A DNA stretch of 64,000 nucleotides from CAVZLD01 sp964522605 (GCA_964522605.1 CAZFWV010000003.1:4547-68546); one strand, 5' to 3'. Shown: positions 1 through 9,615, counted from the first letter of the stretch. Notes: a model not told the origin generated them from the sequence alone. Program-made: numbers and translations.

Positions 1-99
1 CAAAGTCATTCGCTGAAAGCTCATGCGTACTTCCGATTCGGTCGCATCTAGACCGTAAGATTCCCGCCGTTCCAGCGGTTGCGTGGAAGCGGCGTCCGG

Positions 100-843
100 T
101 CAATCGTTGTCGCTTGGCAGCGCCCGGACTTTGATGTTGCGGAACTCGATGGCGCCGCCGTAGTCCTGCAAGCCGATGTGACCTTTCTCTGCCAGGCCCC
201 AGTTGCCTTGGCCGTAGGCGGTCGGGAAGAACTTGCTTGTCTTCACGTGCGCCTTCCAGCGGTTGCTGCCGACTTCGTATTCCAGTAGCTTCTCGCCGTT
301 CATCCAATGTTCCACGTGTTTTCCAGCGGCCAGAATGCGGGTCTGGTTCCATTGCCCCACCGGCCGGGTTGCGTCTTTGGCTGGAGCGAACACGGCGTAA
401 CAGGCGCCCGCGGAAGCCAGGATATTCAAGCCATCCAGGTGTGTCGTGTTGTCAAGGATCTGATATTCCGGCCCCGACTGCCAGACTTGGTCCTGTTGTT
501 CCGTTGCGCGATAGATGACGCCGCTGTTGTTGCCCCGAGTCATCTTCCATTCCAGGGTCAGCTCAAAATCGGCGAATTGATCAACCGTGATGATATCACC
601 AGCGGATTTCCCCTCTTCGCGTCGCGCCAACAACGAGCCGTTTTCCACTTTCCAGCTCTCAGGCGTGGTTTCGGACCGGTAGCCCCGCCAGCCAGCCGTC
701 GATTTTCCGTCAAACAGTAAACGCCATCCGGTGGCCTGTTCCGCTTCGCTCAGCGAATTGATACCCTCAGCAGATATCGTTCCTGCGAAAACGCCCAGAG
801 TGGCAGCCAATAGAACGGTGATGATCCTCGTTTTCCTTTTCAT
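100..843 (-). CDS. Secreted DUF1080 (3-keto-disaccharide hydrolase family) protein
   Basis: A 247-residue secreted jelly-roll protein of the DUF1080 / 3-keto-disaccharide hydrolase family, abundant in planctomycetes and associated with extracytoplasmic glycoside binding or cleavage. Seen directly: a signal peptide starting MKRKTR and ending near AEG at about residue 25, then the family blocks LFDGKSTAGWRG, GNNSGVIYR, GPEYQILDN and a closing IEFRNIKV strand. Length is normal for a single-domain member. The ATG at 843 is preferred to upstream in-frame codons because GAGGAAG lies about 5 bases before it and the signal peptide begins there. It diverges from the glycosidase at 944, and the two share about 100 bp of upstream DNA. 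Family assignment is secure; the substrate is unknown. Confidence 0.9.
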   Translation of the reverse strand: MKRKTRIITVLLAATLGVFAGTISAEGINSLSEAEQATGWRLLFDGKSTAGWRGYRSETTPESWKVENGSLLARREEGKSAGDIITVDQFADFELTLEWKMTRGNNSGVIYRATEQQDQVWQSGPEYQILDNTTHLDGLNILASAGACYAVFAPAKDATRPVGQWNQTRILAAGKHVEHWMNGEKLLEYEVGSNRWKAHVKTSKFFPTAYGQGNWGLAEKGHIGLQDYGGAIEFRNIKVRALPSDND

Positions 844-943
844 GTTGTCTTCCTCGCTAAGAGATGTAAGAGGGTAGTGTTGGAAGAACGCATATTGTAT
901 CACGCGAAGTACACAACGTCCCACGGATGCAAGGATAACCGCC

Positions 944-2605
944 ATGTTGATCCGCCTGATCGGAGCTAGACTGATTGCACTCCCAGTGCTTGTTTTGGCC
1001 GCCTTCCTCTGTGTTGTCCAGATCGGCCTGGCAACGGACGAAGGTGAGGATTTGGGGTTCGCTGGGGACGCGCCACGCGGTGCTGCTGCAGTTCTGAAAG
1101 CCAGCGATTTCCAGCACTACGTCGACGCATTCAACCGAACCGACAACGAACTGTACCGGCAGCACGTACCCAATGCGGTCGCCTGGGATTTCTTGAAGGA
1201 CAACATTCCGCTGTTGGATTGCCCGGACAAGGAAATCGAGCTGACCTACTACTTCCGCTGGTGGACCTACCGCAAGCACATCAAGCAAACGCCCGATGGT
1301 TTTGTAATCACCGAGTTCCTGCCGCCGGTCGGTTGGGCGGGCAAACATAACACGATCAACTGCCCGGCCGGACACCATTTCCGCGAAGGCCGTTGGCTGC
1401 ATGACCCGCAGTACCTGGACGACTATTCCACCTTCTGGCTGCGCAAAGGCGGCGCGGTGCGAAGCTACTCCTTCTGGATTGCCGACTCGTTCCTCCAGCG
1501 CGCGGCGGTTACCGGCGACACGCAGTTGGCCCTGGACCTACTTCCGGACCTGATCGCCAATTACGAAGGTTGGGAAGCAGAGCGACTGGACCCGAGTGGT
1601 TTGTTCTGGCAGATCGACGATCGCGACGGGATGGAACTGTCCATCAGCGGTACCTTGCATCCTCGGCATCAGGGCCTACGCGCCACGATTAACAGCTACC
1701 AATACGGCGATGCTTTGGCCATTGCGCAACTCGCCGATTTGGCAGGCCAACCTGACGTTGCACGCGCGTTTCGAAATAAGGCTGCGAAGCTGAAGCAACT
1801 GGTGCTGGCAAAACTGTGGGATCCCGACGCACAATTCTTCAAAGTCCTGCCTCGCGGCCAGGAAGTTCTTTCCGATGCCCGCGAACTGCACGGCTTCACT
1901 CCCTGGTACTTCCATCTGCCTGAGGCCGAGCAGTCAGTTGCCTGGAAGCAGATCATGGATCCACGGGGTTTTTACGCACCTTTCGGACCGACCACCGCCG
2001 AACAGCGCCACCCGAAGTTTGCGATCTCCTACGAAGGACATGAATGCCAATGGAATGGTCCGAGTTGGCCTTTCGCCACTTCGATCACGCTGACAGCCCT
2101 GGCCAACCTACTAAACGACGATCGAGTGGACGTTGTGACGCGTGAGGATTACTTCAAACTGCTCCGAATTTACGCGGTTTCGCACCGCTTAAAGCGTGAC
2201 GATGGCACCGTGGTTCCGTGGATCGATGAGAATCTGAACCCGTTGACCGGCGACTGGATCTCACGAACTCGCTTGAAGAACTGGAAAGATGGAACGTGGG
2301 ATGCTGGCAAGGGCGGCGTGGAACGCGGAAAAGATTACAACCACTCGACGTTTGCCGACCTTGTGATCACCGGGCTGATTGGCTTGCGTCCCCGATTGGA
2401 CCAGACCATTGAAGTGAATCCGCTCGTGCCGGAGGGACACTGGGATTGGTTTTGTCTGGACAATGTCCCTTATCATGGCCACACGCTGACGATCCTCTAC
2501 GACCAAACTGGCATGAAGTACGGTCGCGGCCAGGGCCTGCGTGTGCTTGCGGACGGCAAGGAAATCGCTGCATCCGAGAAGTTGACCCGCATCACGGGCA
2601 ACTGA
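944..2605 (+). CDS. Secreted GH63/trehalase-like (MGH1-like) glycoside hydrolase
   Basis: A 553-residue secreted glycosidase with an (alpha/alpha)6-barrel of the MGH1/GH63/trehalase-like group. The N-terminus is a signal peptide (MLIRLIGARL plus a long hydrophobic run ending near LATD). Characteristic blocks are FWQIDDRDGMELSISG, which resembles the DG(M)D catalytic-acid region of GH37/GH63 enzymes, and CQWNGPSWPFAT, the aromatic sugar-binding block of this clan. The DYNHSTFADL and GLIGLRPR region closes the barrel. AAGGA lies 8-9 bases before the ATG. It diverges from the DUF1080 gene, so both may be induced together. Its stop codon lies inside the first unit of a dispersed repeat at 2602. 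An alpha-glycosidase activity is inferred; the linkage cut is not known. Confidence 0.8.
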   Translation: MLIRLIGARLIALPVLVLAAFLCVVQIGLATDEGEDLGFAGDAPRGAAAVLKASDFQHYVDAFNRTDNELYRQHVPNAVAWDFLKDNIPLLDCPDKEIELTYYFRWWTYRKHIKQTPDGFVITEFLPPVGWAGKHNTINCPAGHHFREGRWLHDPQYLDDYSTFWLRKGGAVRSYSFWIADSFLQRAAVTGDTQLALDLLPDLIANYEGWEAERLDPSGLFWQIDDRDGMELSISGTLHPRHQGLRATINSYQYGDALAIAQLADLAGQPDVARAFRNKAAKLKQLVLAKLWDPDAQFFKVLPRGQEVLSDARELHGFTPWYFHLPEAEQSVAWKQIMDPRGFYAPFGPTTAEQRHPKFAISYEGHECQWNGPSWPFATSITLTALANLLNDDRVDVVTREDYFKLLRIYAVSHRLKRDDGTVVPWIDENLNPLTGDWISRTRLKNWKDGTWDAGKGGVERGKDYNHSTFADLVITGLIGLRPRLDQTIEVNPLVPEGHWDWFCLDNVPYHGHTLTILYDQTGMKYGRGQGLRVLADGKEIAASEKLTRITGN

Positions 2606-2720
2606 GAAGCTGTTCGGAAAATGGGACTGAGAAGCTGTTCGGAAAAATGGGGTGGCACTGGCTCTGCCAGTGTCTTTTTCTCGATGTAGCCACGGCACTG
2701 GGCAGAGCCAGTGGCACACT
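2602..2720. repeat. Dispersed palindromic repeat, GGCACTGGC family, copy 1
   Basis: Two near-identical 25-26-base units (ACTGAGAAGCTGTTCGGAAA...) stand in tandem at 2602-2652. They are followed by a palindromic core, GGCACTGGCTCTGCCAGTG (2653-2671), and an inverted second core at 2693-2717. The same core, and in one case the same left flank, recurs at 23298, 59100 and 61934. The TGA of the upstream glycosidase (2603-2605) is part of the first unit. A transcription-terminating or non-autonomous mobile role is inferred. Confidence 0.85.
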
Positions 2721-3078
2721 AAGAGTGATGTTGCAGGGGCAGCGGAAGAAGTCAGTGGCAGACTCGGGATTCCGTTTTTGTCGTATTTCCCAACATGGTC
2801 TCAGTGAACGTAGCCCGTGAGCGACATTCTATGCCCGCATCTCGCGCAGAATATCAAGCACAGTTGTCCTCGGCGACTGTGAGGCAGTGAGTGTGCACGG
2901 CGGGCGAAAGCCCCGAGCCCTGTTGCCGGCGAAGCGGTGTCTCCGGATAATCGGGAGATATGCCGAAGGTGTTTTCCTGTGTCCGGCCGCGGCCTTGAAA
3001 TCTACGGGAAAAAACTGCTGTCTCACCGGACATTTCAGAACGGCCGGGGAATCACGTTGTCCCGCGGAGTACTCTGCC
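2721..3078. other. Intergenic region upstream of the large TIM-barrel protein
   Basis: No convincing gene. The reading frame of the downstream protein runs back to about 2887, but that part (rich in Arg, Cys and Gly, with no signal peptide) does not look like protein. The hydrophobic signal peptide begins at 3079. The region presumably holds the promoter of that gene; I could not pick a reliable -35/-10 pair. Confidence 0.5.
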
Positions 3079-6000
3079 ATGGCGAAGAGAACGCTGCTAC
3101 TGTTCGTCGTAATCGCCGCGCTCGCTGCGCGTGTTGCTTTTGCCTTCAACGGACAGGACGTCATCGAAGGCCCACTTCGTCTTGTGATCGGGCCGGTGGG
3201 GGACGTGACCGAGTATGACACACCCTACGAGGTTCCGGTGACGGTCACCAATTCCGGGCCTGAATCGTTGGAAGTGCAGCTGCGAATCGGGGGGCTTGCG
3301 GATCCATGGGAAGCCGTCGGCGCAGCCGAGAAGAACGTATCCATTCCGGCGGGAGGAGAACGAAGCACATCATTCACCATCTGTGTGCGGTCCGAAGCGT
3401 ACTCGGCGCTCTATCCGGTGCACGTCGATGCGACGTTCACACAGGCGGATCAACAGCGCGTCGCGCACGCTGTACGGGTCTTCGAGACGCGATTCACGCA
3501 GCCGCGCGACGCGGCCTCTTCGCCCACGGAACTTCCGGTGACGCACCTGCCGCCACGGGGCGCAGTACTGCTGACCGATACCAAAGCTTTCCGCGTCGGG
3601 TGGGCCTACTTTGAGCAAGCAGAGGTGTCGATGCCCGTTGGTTGGCAGGGCGAGGCGCAACCGTCTCGGGCCAACTTCGCCATCGGACCCGTGGCACGAG
3701 GTGCGACGCGACAGGCGCTGAATATGCACCCAGCGTGGTGGCAGGGGCGCGGCACCGTGTTCGTCGATTACCGGATCAAGCTGCCGAACACGACACCGAT
3801 TGTCCTGTCATTTGCCAACGCGATTCGCGATGTCACGCCGCCCGAGCCATCGAGCGACGGAGTGACCTTCCGCGTGTTGGTCGATGGCAAGGTCGTCTTC
3901 GATCGCCACACAGATAGCCGAGTTTGGGTGGACGGACAAGTGGACTTGAGTTCGCTAGCCGGCGAACAGATTCAGCTTCGGCTCTTATGTCATCCTGGCC
4001 CGAAGCACGATACGACATGCGATTCGGCCTATTGGGGTAACCCGGTGCTCACGTCGGGCGAGCAACCCACTCCGCTAACCGAGCAAGATCGGGAACAGCT
4101 TCGAGAGCGAGCGCGAACGGTTGTCGAGACCGGGCGAAGTGAGGCCAAAGGAGAATTCGCGTTCGCTCTGGCGGACGACCTGTGTGCAGCCGTCGTGATG
4201 GGGCCGAGCGGATTGGCAGACGGAGCCATCGGCCTGGGAAAAGAGGGAACATCCGTGGTGTTCGACGGGCTGAACGTTTCCGTAATGAAGCATCGGCTGG
4301 GTGCCGGCCCTTCACCGATTGCCGTCGTAGCGGTGGACACGCAGATGACTTCGGAAGAGCACCTGCGAATTGTCCATCGGTGCACACTCGGGGAGGAGGC
4401 TTTCGATCTGATCGCCAAAGTGTTTGCACAGGCGGGGGGACTGCGGATTCGGCTGGAATGTCCACAGCGGATCACGGACCTCTCGGTGGGGCGGTTTGAC
4501 CGGACCGCACACCGGGTCTATTACGGACACGGTTATTGCGTCGTCGAACCGCAGGTGTTTCGCGCGAACTACGGCGGTCATGACTTGTCAACTAGTCACG
4601 TCGGATTTGATTTCAGCAACGGCGTTTCCTTGCTTACCGCGTGCGACAATCCGCCGGATTTCATGGAAGTCAACTCGAGCGAGCAGATCTATGCGCTGCA
4701 CACGCACATGGACGGTACGCTCACCTTGGTCCCGAGCTTACGTGGCGTCGTCGATTGCGCGAAGAAGTACCGGGCTCTGTACGATCGAGAACCCTCGCCA
4801 GGCTATGCTCGAAAGGCGGGGCGGTTTGTCTTCGATATCTGGGGAGGACGATACGCCGACAATGCCCAGTTGATGCAGCAGATGATCGACTACGGTCTCA
4901 CGGATTCGCTGCTCACGCTCCACGTCTGGCAACGGTGGGGCTATGACTACCGTCTGCCGGACATCTATCCGCCGAACCCGGACCTGGGCACCGTCGATGA
5001 CCTGCGTGAACTCGGCGCCGTATGCGACGCGGCGGGGATCCCCTGGGGGCTGCACGATAACTACATCGACATGTATCCCGATGCGGATCAATTCAGTTAC
5101 GATCACATCTGCTTCACCGAGTCCGGCGAGCCGATCAAGGCCTGGCTGAACACGGGCCGCGACGCCCAGAGTTACCGCTTCCGGCCCGACCACATCATGC
5201 CGTTTGTGCAGCGGAACCTCGAGCTCATCGGGCCCAGCCTCAAACCGAGCCACTACTTCATCGACGTCTTCACGTCGATCAACATGTTCGATTTCTACGA
5301 CCGTCATGGGAACTTTCACTCCGCTTTGGAGACACGCAGGCACTGGGGCGAGGCGTTTCGCTGGATCCAAGATTATCTGGGGCCGGGGACGATCACGACG
5401 AGCGAGGCCGGAGATGACCAACTCGTTGGCGATCTGGATGGTGCCGACTGTCAACACCTGAACCTTTCGGCCGACGGGGGTTACTTTCAACACCGCGTTC
5501 CCTGTCAGGACTGGGAGCGATTCCCGTGGTTCGACGTCGTCCTGCATGATCGCTTCAGCCTGCATGGAGTTGGCTATCCCGGTCGGTACGAAGGCGGTCG
5601 CAGCCGGCGCCTTCACGGCATCGAAAGCGATGACTATTTAAGCGACGAGGTCCTGCTCGGGCATGCGCTGATGATCGACCGCTCTTCCCTGCCTCGCGGC
5701 GCCGCTGTCAAGTATTGGCTCGCCCAAGACTTCATCCGCAGTATCGCCACGGATACGATCGACGAGATCGAGTTTGCCGACGGCGACATCCATCGGATCA
5801 CGGTGACATGGCGGTCCGGAGCAAAGGTCCACGTCAATCGTGGCTCGGAAGACTGGGCCATCGCGGGCAGGGTTCTGCCGCAATACGGTTACTACGCAAC
5901 CAACGGCAAAATCGAGTCGGCCATTGAACGGGTGGACGGTGTGATTGTCGAACGGTCGCGAAGCGACAGGCAACTTTACGTGAATGCTCGCGGTTTCAAT

Positions 6001-6750
6001 CCGGACCCTGCGCTCGACATCACGCCCCGGGCGACAGAAGTACAGCATCTGGGCGGACGGCGGTTCGCCTTGCCGATTGCCTGGAAGGCTCAACAGCCCG
6101 CGCCGAAAGACTTGCGCGTGTCTTTGCGCTTCAAGTCTCCGCGTTCCAGACGCTATGACAAGGTCGCGTTCCAAGATGACTACCTAGCCTCGCCCGGCAG
6201 TGGCACCTGGCAAGGTGAGGTTGTGACTGGTGGTCGGCAGGTGATCGAGATCCCAGAGGAGTTCGGTGCGGGCCGGTACGAGATTCATGTGGCTCTTGTC
6301 GACCCGGCAACGCGCGCCCGCTATGCTCTGGACGCGGAAGAAACTGGGCACCATGAATACGTTCTAGGGGAGCTCATCGTTGACGGTGCGGGTTCGATGG
6401 TGACGGATGTCCGCGTGGAGCCGCACGACACAAAGGCTCGTCCCGAGCCGCGATGGAACGTGGGCGGCAAGGCGTTGAGCCTGGGGCCGGCGACGACATC
6501 CGGTGCCTTCCGCTGCCAGTGGACGCCGACCACGATTGTCATGACGCCCTTGCCCAATGAGCCGTCGTTTGACGTGTCGCTCGATGCGGGAAACCTGATC
6601 GACCGAACCGATGTCAACGTTGTCGGGGTCCGAGCGATAGATCGCGCGGGAGCCCCGTTACGCGACGTATCCGCAACGGTCTCCGGTGCAACGGTAAAGT
6701 TCACCACGGTTGCTGGCGAATTCGCCTACGAAATCCTCCTGGAGCCGTAG
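3079..6750 (+). CDS. Large secreted multidomain protein with TIM-barrel-like glycosidase core, family unassigned
   Basis: A 1223-residue secreted protein. The start at 3079 begins a clear signal peptide (MAKRTLLLFVV...AFAFNG). Visible parts in order: an immunoglobulin-like beta domain (about 25-140); a jelly-roll, carbohydrate-binding-like region (about 170-330); beta-rich linking sequence; a TIM-barrel-like core (about 575-900) with FDIWGGRYAD, LLTLHVWQRWGYDY, GIPWGLHDNYIDMYP, SHYFIDVF and TITTSEAGDDQ; and C-terminal beta domains. The acidic residues in YFIDVF and TSEAGDD are plausible nucleophile and acid/base by analogy with retaining clans such as GH31, GH36 and GH101. I recognise a loose resemblance to the GH101/DUF5696 type but not a named family. 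It converges on the beta-helix gene with an 18-bp gap and belongs to the glycan locus. Confidence 0.75.
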   Translation: MAKRTLLLFVVIAALAARVAFAFNGQDVIEGPLRLVIGPVGDVTEYDTPYEVPVTVTNSGPESLEVQLRIGGLADPWEAVGAAEKNVSIPAGGERSTSFTICVRSEAYSALYPVHVDATFTQADQQRVAHAVRVFETRFTQPRDAASSPTELPVTHLPPRGAVLLTDTKAFRVGWAYFEQAEVSMPVGWQGEAQPSRANFAIGPVARGATRQALNMHPAWWQGRGTVFVDYRIKLPNTTPIVLSFANAIRDVTPPEPSSDGVTFRVLVDGKVVFDRHTDSRVWVDGQVDLSSLAGEQIQLRLLCHPGPKHDTTCDSAYWGNPVLTSGEQPTPLTEQDREQLRERARTVVETGRSEAKGEFAFALADDLCAAVVMGPSGLADGAIGLGKEGTSVVFDGLNVSVMKHRLGAGPSPIAVVAVDTQMTSEEHLRIVHRCTLGEEAFDLIAKVFAQAGGLRIRLECPQRITDLSVGRFDRTAHRVYYGHGYCVVEPQVFRANYGGHDLSTSHVGFDFSNGVSLLTACDNPPDFMEVNSSEQIYALHTHMDGTLTLVPSLRGVVDCAKKYRALYDREPSPGYARKAGRFVFDIWGGRYADNAQLMQQMIDYGLTDSLLTLHVWQRWGYDYRLPDIYPPNPDLGTVDDLRELGAVCDAAGIPWGLHDNYIDMYPDADQFSYDHICFTESGEPIKAWLNTGRDAQSYRFRPDHIMPFVQRNLELIGPSLKPSHYFIDVFTSINMFDFYDRHGNFHSALETRRHWGEAFRWIQDYLGPGTITTSEAGDDQLVGDLDGADCQHLNLSADGGYFQHRVPCQDWERFPWFDVVLHDRFSLHGVGYPGRYEGGRSRRLHGIESDDYLSDEVLLGHALMIDRSSLPRGAAVKYWLAQDFIRSIATDTIDEIEFADGDIHRITVTWRSGAKVHVNRGSEDWAIAGRVLPQYGYYATNGKIESAIERVDGVIVERSRSDRQLYVNARGFNPDPALDITPRATEVQHLGGRRFALPIAWKAQQPAPKDLRVSLRFKSPRSRRYDKVAFQDDYLASPGSGTWQGEVVTGGRQVIEIPEEFGAGRYEIHVALVDPATRARYALDAEETGHHEYVLGELIVDGAGSMVTDVRVEPHDTKARPEPRWNVGGKALSLGPATTSGAFRCQWTPTTIVMTPLPNEPSFDVSLDAGNLIDRTDVNVVGVRAIDRAGAPLRDVSATVSGATVKFTTVAGEFAYEILLEP

Positions 6751-6768
6751 ACTCTGGCAGCTTTCCTG

Positions 6769-8346
6769 TCACGGTAGGAAATCTGGTTTCGGCGGGATCC
6801 GAACGTCGGAAGCGGCTGGCTCCTCAACCAACTCGACGCTGCCCTCAACTTGGGAATTTGTTGAGATGCGAGGTTTTATTTCGCTGGCCGTCGTGAGCCC
6901 GCGGACCGTCAACTTCTGGCAGCGCGCGTACGGAAAGGCAGAGTCCGCCGGGTCGCTGCCGCCAGGGTTGCTGAAGAAAAACAACCCCTGATAGTCTTCA
7001 GGATGATTCGAGTCGTCCACATACAGGCCGTCGATCGTAATCTCGCGCGGCATGTAGCAATCGTACCCGAAATCATGTCTCCCGTCGTTGCCCACAGAAA
7101 ACATCTGCGGACGAGACATCCTGCCACAAGCCGGAATCCATCGACAATTTCGGATGACGACATCGCCTTCCCACGTACTTCCGTAATCGCCGCGGAAATT
7201 GATCAGTGAGGAACCGCAAAGAGTGGACTCCTCCACCAGCAGCAGACCGCGGCCGATGGCGTTCAGCCCCGCATATCCGAGTGTACAGCGACGGATTGTG
7301 TACGTGCCGGATACGCCCATGTGCGTGTCCATTCTGTTGAGCACGCAATCTTCGAGCAGGATGTTTTTGCAGAAGTTGGTCCCAATCACTCCCCATCGAG
7401 TCCGATCGGTGATGTCATCCATCCGGCAGTTGATCATCGTGAAGTTGACGACACTGTTCGCAGTGTAATCGTACGACCCCATACTGACCGGTGTTCCCGC
7501 AGCCCCAATCGTTTGGTACGTTTTGTGTGCCGAGGCGAAGCAATTCCGTAGCGTGACGTTGGCGCAATTACTGACTTGGATGAACCCCGAATAGGGATGC
7601 CCCACCGAGGTCTCTCCAACGACGCGGTGCGTCAGACCATCAACCTCCGTGTTGGAGCGATTGATCTCGATGTTCCGCGCCCAGTAGTTGTAGCCGACGT
7701 CTTGCTGCATTTGATTCGCAACGGTGGTAAAGACGCCGCCCCGCAGCACCAGACGTTTCTCGTCCATTGGATGAGCTTCAACGCGGCTGACGTTGTCGTA
7801 GTCCCAGTCAATGTTTCCCTCGATCGATCCATCCCGACGAAGGATAAAACAGTCGCGTTGGGGCGTTCCGGAGTTTCGGTTGCTGCCCCGCCGGATGTAT
7901 CGCCTGATTTCCTCGTTCACTACGACGACGTGACAGTCGTGCTCCGGCCGCACATCCAACTGCCTCTGGTCCCGTGTAAGTCGATCGATCTGCAGCTTTT
8001 CGGGCTTCAACAACGAACGTACCTCAAACAGCGACTTCCTGTGGTTCTCGACTTCTGTGTCGTCGATCGTAAAAGACGAGGTATTCCAGTCGGTATCGGT
8101 GGCGATGATCGCGGTCAGTGCCCTGCTACCGAGATGATACGTTGCGTCGGGCTTTGTCTTGACAGGCAGCCCATTCGCATTGGCGTACTCGTGCGCTTCA
8201 CAAATCGCGGGCAGATCGTCATGCACACCATCACCGACGGCGCCGAACTTTTCGTAGGTGACAAAGTCTTCAGGCTCAGCGGAGAACGTCGAAAGACAAA
8301 CGTGAAGTACAATTGTGAATGCGAGAACCTGTTGCCCGATGCTCAT
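6769..8346 (-). CDS. Secreted right-handed beta-helix (pectate-lyase-3-like) protein
   Basis: A 525-residue secreted protein with a signal peptide (MSIGQQVLAFTIVLHVCLSTFSAEP). The block YEKFGAVGDGVHDD just after it is the classic N-terminal signature of the pectate_lyase_3 / polygalacturonase-like beta-helix superfamily. The rest shows repeating short strands (VTLRNCF, FTMINCRMDD, ILLEDCVLNRMD, YTIRRCTLG, VVIRNCRW) typical of parallel beta-helix rungs. Such proteins act on polysaccharides as hydrolases, lyases or epimerases. It is the last gene of the GH106-GH117-beta-helix operon, 9 bp after the GH117 stop, with GGTGG ahead of the ATG. Fold is confident; activity is inferred from context only. 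Confidence 0.85.
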   Translation of the reverse strand: MSIGQQVLAFTIVLHVCLSTFSAEPEDFVTYEKFGAVGDGVHDDLPAICEAHEYANANGLPVKTKPDATYHLGSRALTAIIATDTDWNTSSFTIDDTEVENHRKSLFEVRSLLKPEKLQIDRLTRDQRQLDVRPEHDCHVVVVNEEIRRYIRRGSNRNSGTPQRDCFILRRDGSIEGNIDWDYDNVSRVEAHPMDEKRLVLRGGVFTTVANQMQQDVGYNYWARNIEINRSNTEVDGLTHRVVGETSVGHPYSGFIQVSNCANVTLRNCFASAHKTYQTIGAAGTPVSMGSYDYTANSVVNFTMINCRMDDITDRTRWGVIGTNFCKNILLEDCVLNRMDTHMGVSGTYTIRRCTLGYAGLNAIGRGLLLVEESTLCGSSLINFRGDYGSTWEGDVVIRNCRWIPACGRMSRPQMFSVGNDGRHDFGYDCYMPREITIDGLYVDDSNHPEDYQGLFFFSNPGGSDPADSAFPYARCQKLTVRGLTTASEIKPRISTNSQVEGSVELVEEPAASDVRIPPKPDFLP

Positions 8347-8355
8347 GGATCCACC

Positions 8356-9615
8356 TTACTGCAGCTGTCTGTTTGCGTCGAGAATACGCTCTCGTTGTTG
8401 CCGGCTCAGGCCATGTTGGTAATAGAATTCCGGCTTGCCCAAGTACCCATGCCGCTTCATCTCGGGATCGTTGACTTCCAGACTGAGGTCGCAATCAAAT
8501 CGCATCAACAGAGAGTGATTCGTACTTGGCCCCGTACCGGCCCAGGTGTTGTGACAAAGTCCCCAAGTGATTCCTTTGCCGTATTTCGTGTCGGTGAAGG
8601 CGTCCGGCACATAGGGGCCGGCGGCAACGGGCATCAAGGAAGTAATTGAAGCAATCTGGAAGTTGACTCCATCCTCCGCATACTGAACGGTGAAGTGCTC
8701 GTTGCCGTCTTTGATCACCAAGGCGGCGATTCCTTCCTTAAAGGGGAAGAGCGTGGTCTCATGGCCCGAATTCACAACCGGGTTAAGCGGGTGTTTTTTG
8801 AACGGCCCCAGCGGATGATCAGCGATGGCCAGACCTTGCATCCGCACCAACTCGGGGTCTCCATCACAATCGGATTTGTAGTACAAGTAGATCTTGCCCT
8901 TGTACACGAGTGGATAGGGATCGTGGATCGAGTACTGATCCCACTCCCCTGCTGCGCCGTTGGGAATCACAACCTGATTCAGCGGCGTCCACGGCCCGTC
9001 GGGCGAATCCGCGGATGACACGGCCACGGGACAATCGTCGCCGCGAGTCTTATCCTCACCGCGAGTACCGCTCGGTTGGGAGAATGCTTGGTAGTAAAGA
9101 TAGTATTCACCCTCCCACGCCAGGATGTCGGTTGTGGTCACCGAACGCCAGCCCGGATTGGGCTTCGTGGGACGCGGGATCGCAACCCCCTGCTCTTGCC
9201 AGGTGAATCCATCGTCCGAGGTCGCATACCAGATATCACACAGATCCCAATCTCGTGACGGAATCGTATCCGTGCATTTCTCGGCACCCTGGGGCGCCGT
9301 TGGCGTGTGTCGGTGCGTGTACCAGACGTAGTACTTCCCGTTCGCAAAAATCACCTTCGACGGGTCGCGACGCGTGATCGTTCCATCGTGATTGTTGTAG
9401 TCCAGTCCCTTCAGCTCGGTGTACTTGAACAGCGAGTACAGCTCGTTTTGTTCAGGACGCGGCGCCGGGTACGCGGTATAGTTTCGCTCCATGGCGGCAC
9501 TCAACGGGCGGTTCGGCTTCTCCTTGGGAAGAATGAAGGGGAATCCGCCTTCTTGTGCCTGAGTTGCGCAGGAAAGCAGTAAGACATGCAGTCCGATGGT
9601 GAGACTTTTATTCAC
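8356..9615 (-). CDS. GH117-like alpha-1,3-(3,6-anhydro)-L-galactosidase
   Basis: A 419-residue secreted five-bladed beta-propeller protein closely resembling GH117, whose characterised members remove 3,6-anhydro-L-galactose from agar oligosaccharides. Visible hallmarks: LYSLFKYTELKGL near the N-terminus; the RRDPSKVI block; YYVWYTHR; a CTDTIPSRDWDLCDIWYATS segment; the second acidic block HDPYPLVYKGK; and NSGHETTLFPF, which carries the His-Glu pair used in catalysis in this family. The start is GTG at 9615: it overlaps the TGA of the upstream GH106 gene by 4 bases (GTGA), and the signal peptide NKSLTIGLHVLLLSCATQAQ follows at once. Translational coupling to GH106 is therefore likely. Substrate preference between agar-, carrageenan- and porphyran-like sugars is open. 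Confidence 0.88.
   Translation of the reverse strand: MNKSLTIGLHVLLLSCATQAQEGGFPFILPKEKPNRPLSAAMERNYTAYPAPRPEQNELYSLFKYTELKGLDYNNHDGTITRRDPSKVIFANGKYYVWYTHRHTPTAPQGAEKCTDTIPSRDWDLCDIWYATSDDGFTWQEQGVAIPRPTKPNPGWRSVTTTDILAWEGEYYLYYQAFSQPSGTRGEDKTRGDDCPVAVSSADSPDGPWTPLNQVVIPNGAAGEWDQYSIHDPYPLVYKGKIYLYYKSDCDGDPELVRMQGLAIADHPLGPFKKHPLNPVVNSGHETTLFPFKEGIAALVIKDGNEHFTVQYAEDGVNFQIASITSLMPVAAGPYVPDAFTDTKYGKGITWGLCHNTWAGTGPSTNHSLLMRFDCDLSLEVNDPEMKRHGYLGKPEFYYQHGLSRQQRERILDANRQLQ

Noticed and set aside
2602..2720. CRISPR-like repetition
   Set aside because: Only two tandem units and inverted cores, no spacers of regular length; the other repeats in the window are dispersed singles. No cas genes are present.
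4738..5616. 292-residue minus-strand open frame
   Set aside because: Lies fully inside and antisense to the large secreted protein at 3079-6750. It is rich in Val, Arg, Pro and Asp with no signal or domain, typical of a shadow frame in GC-rich coding DNA.
7576..8649. 357-residue plus-strand open frame
   Set aside because: Antisense to the beta-helix and GH117 genes; composition (Val/Arg/His-rich) is that of a complement frame and no domain is visible.
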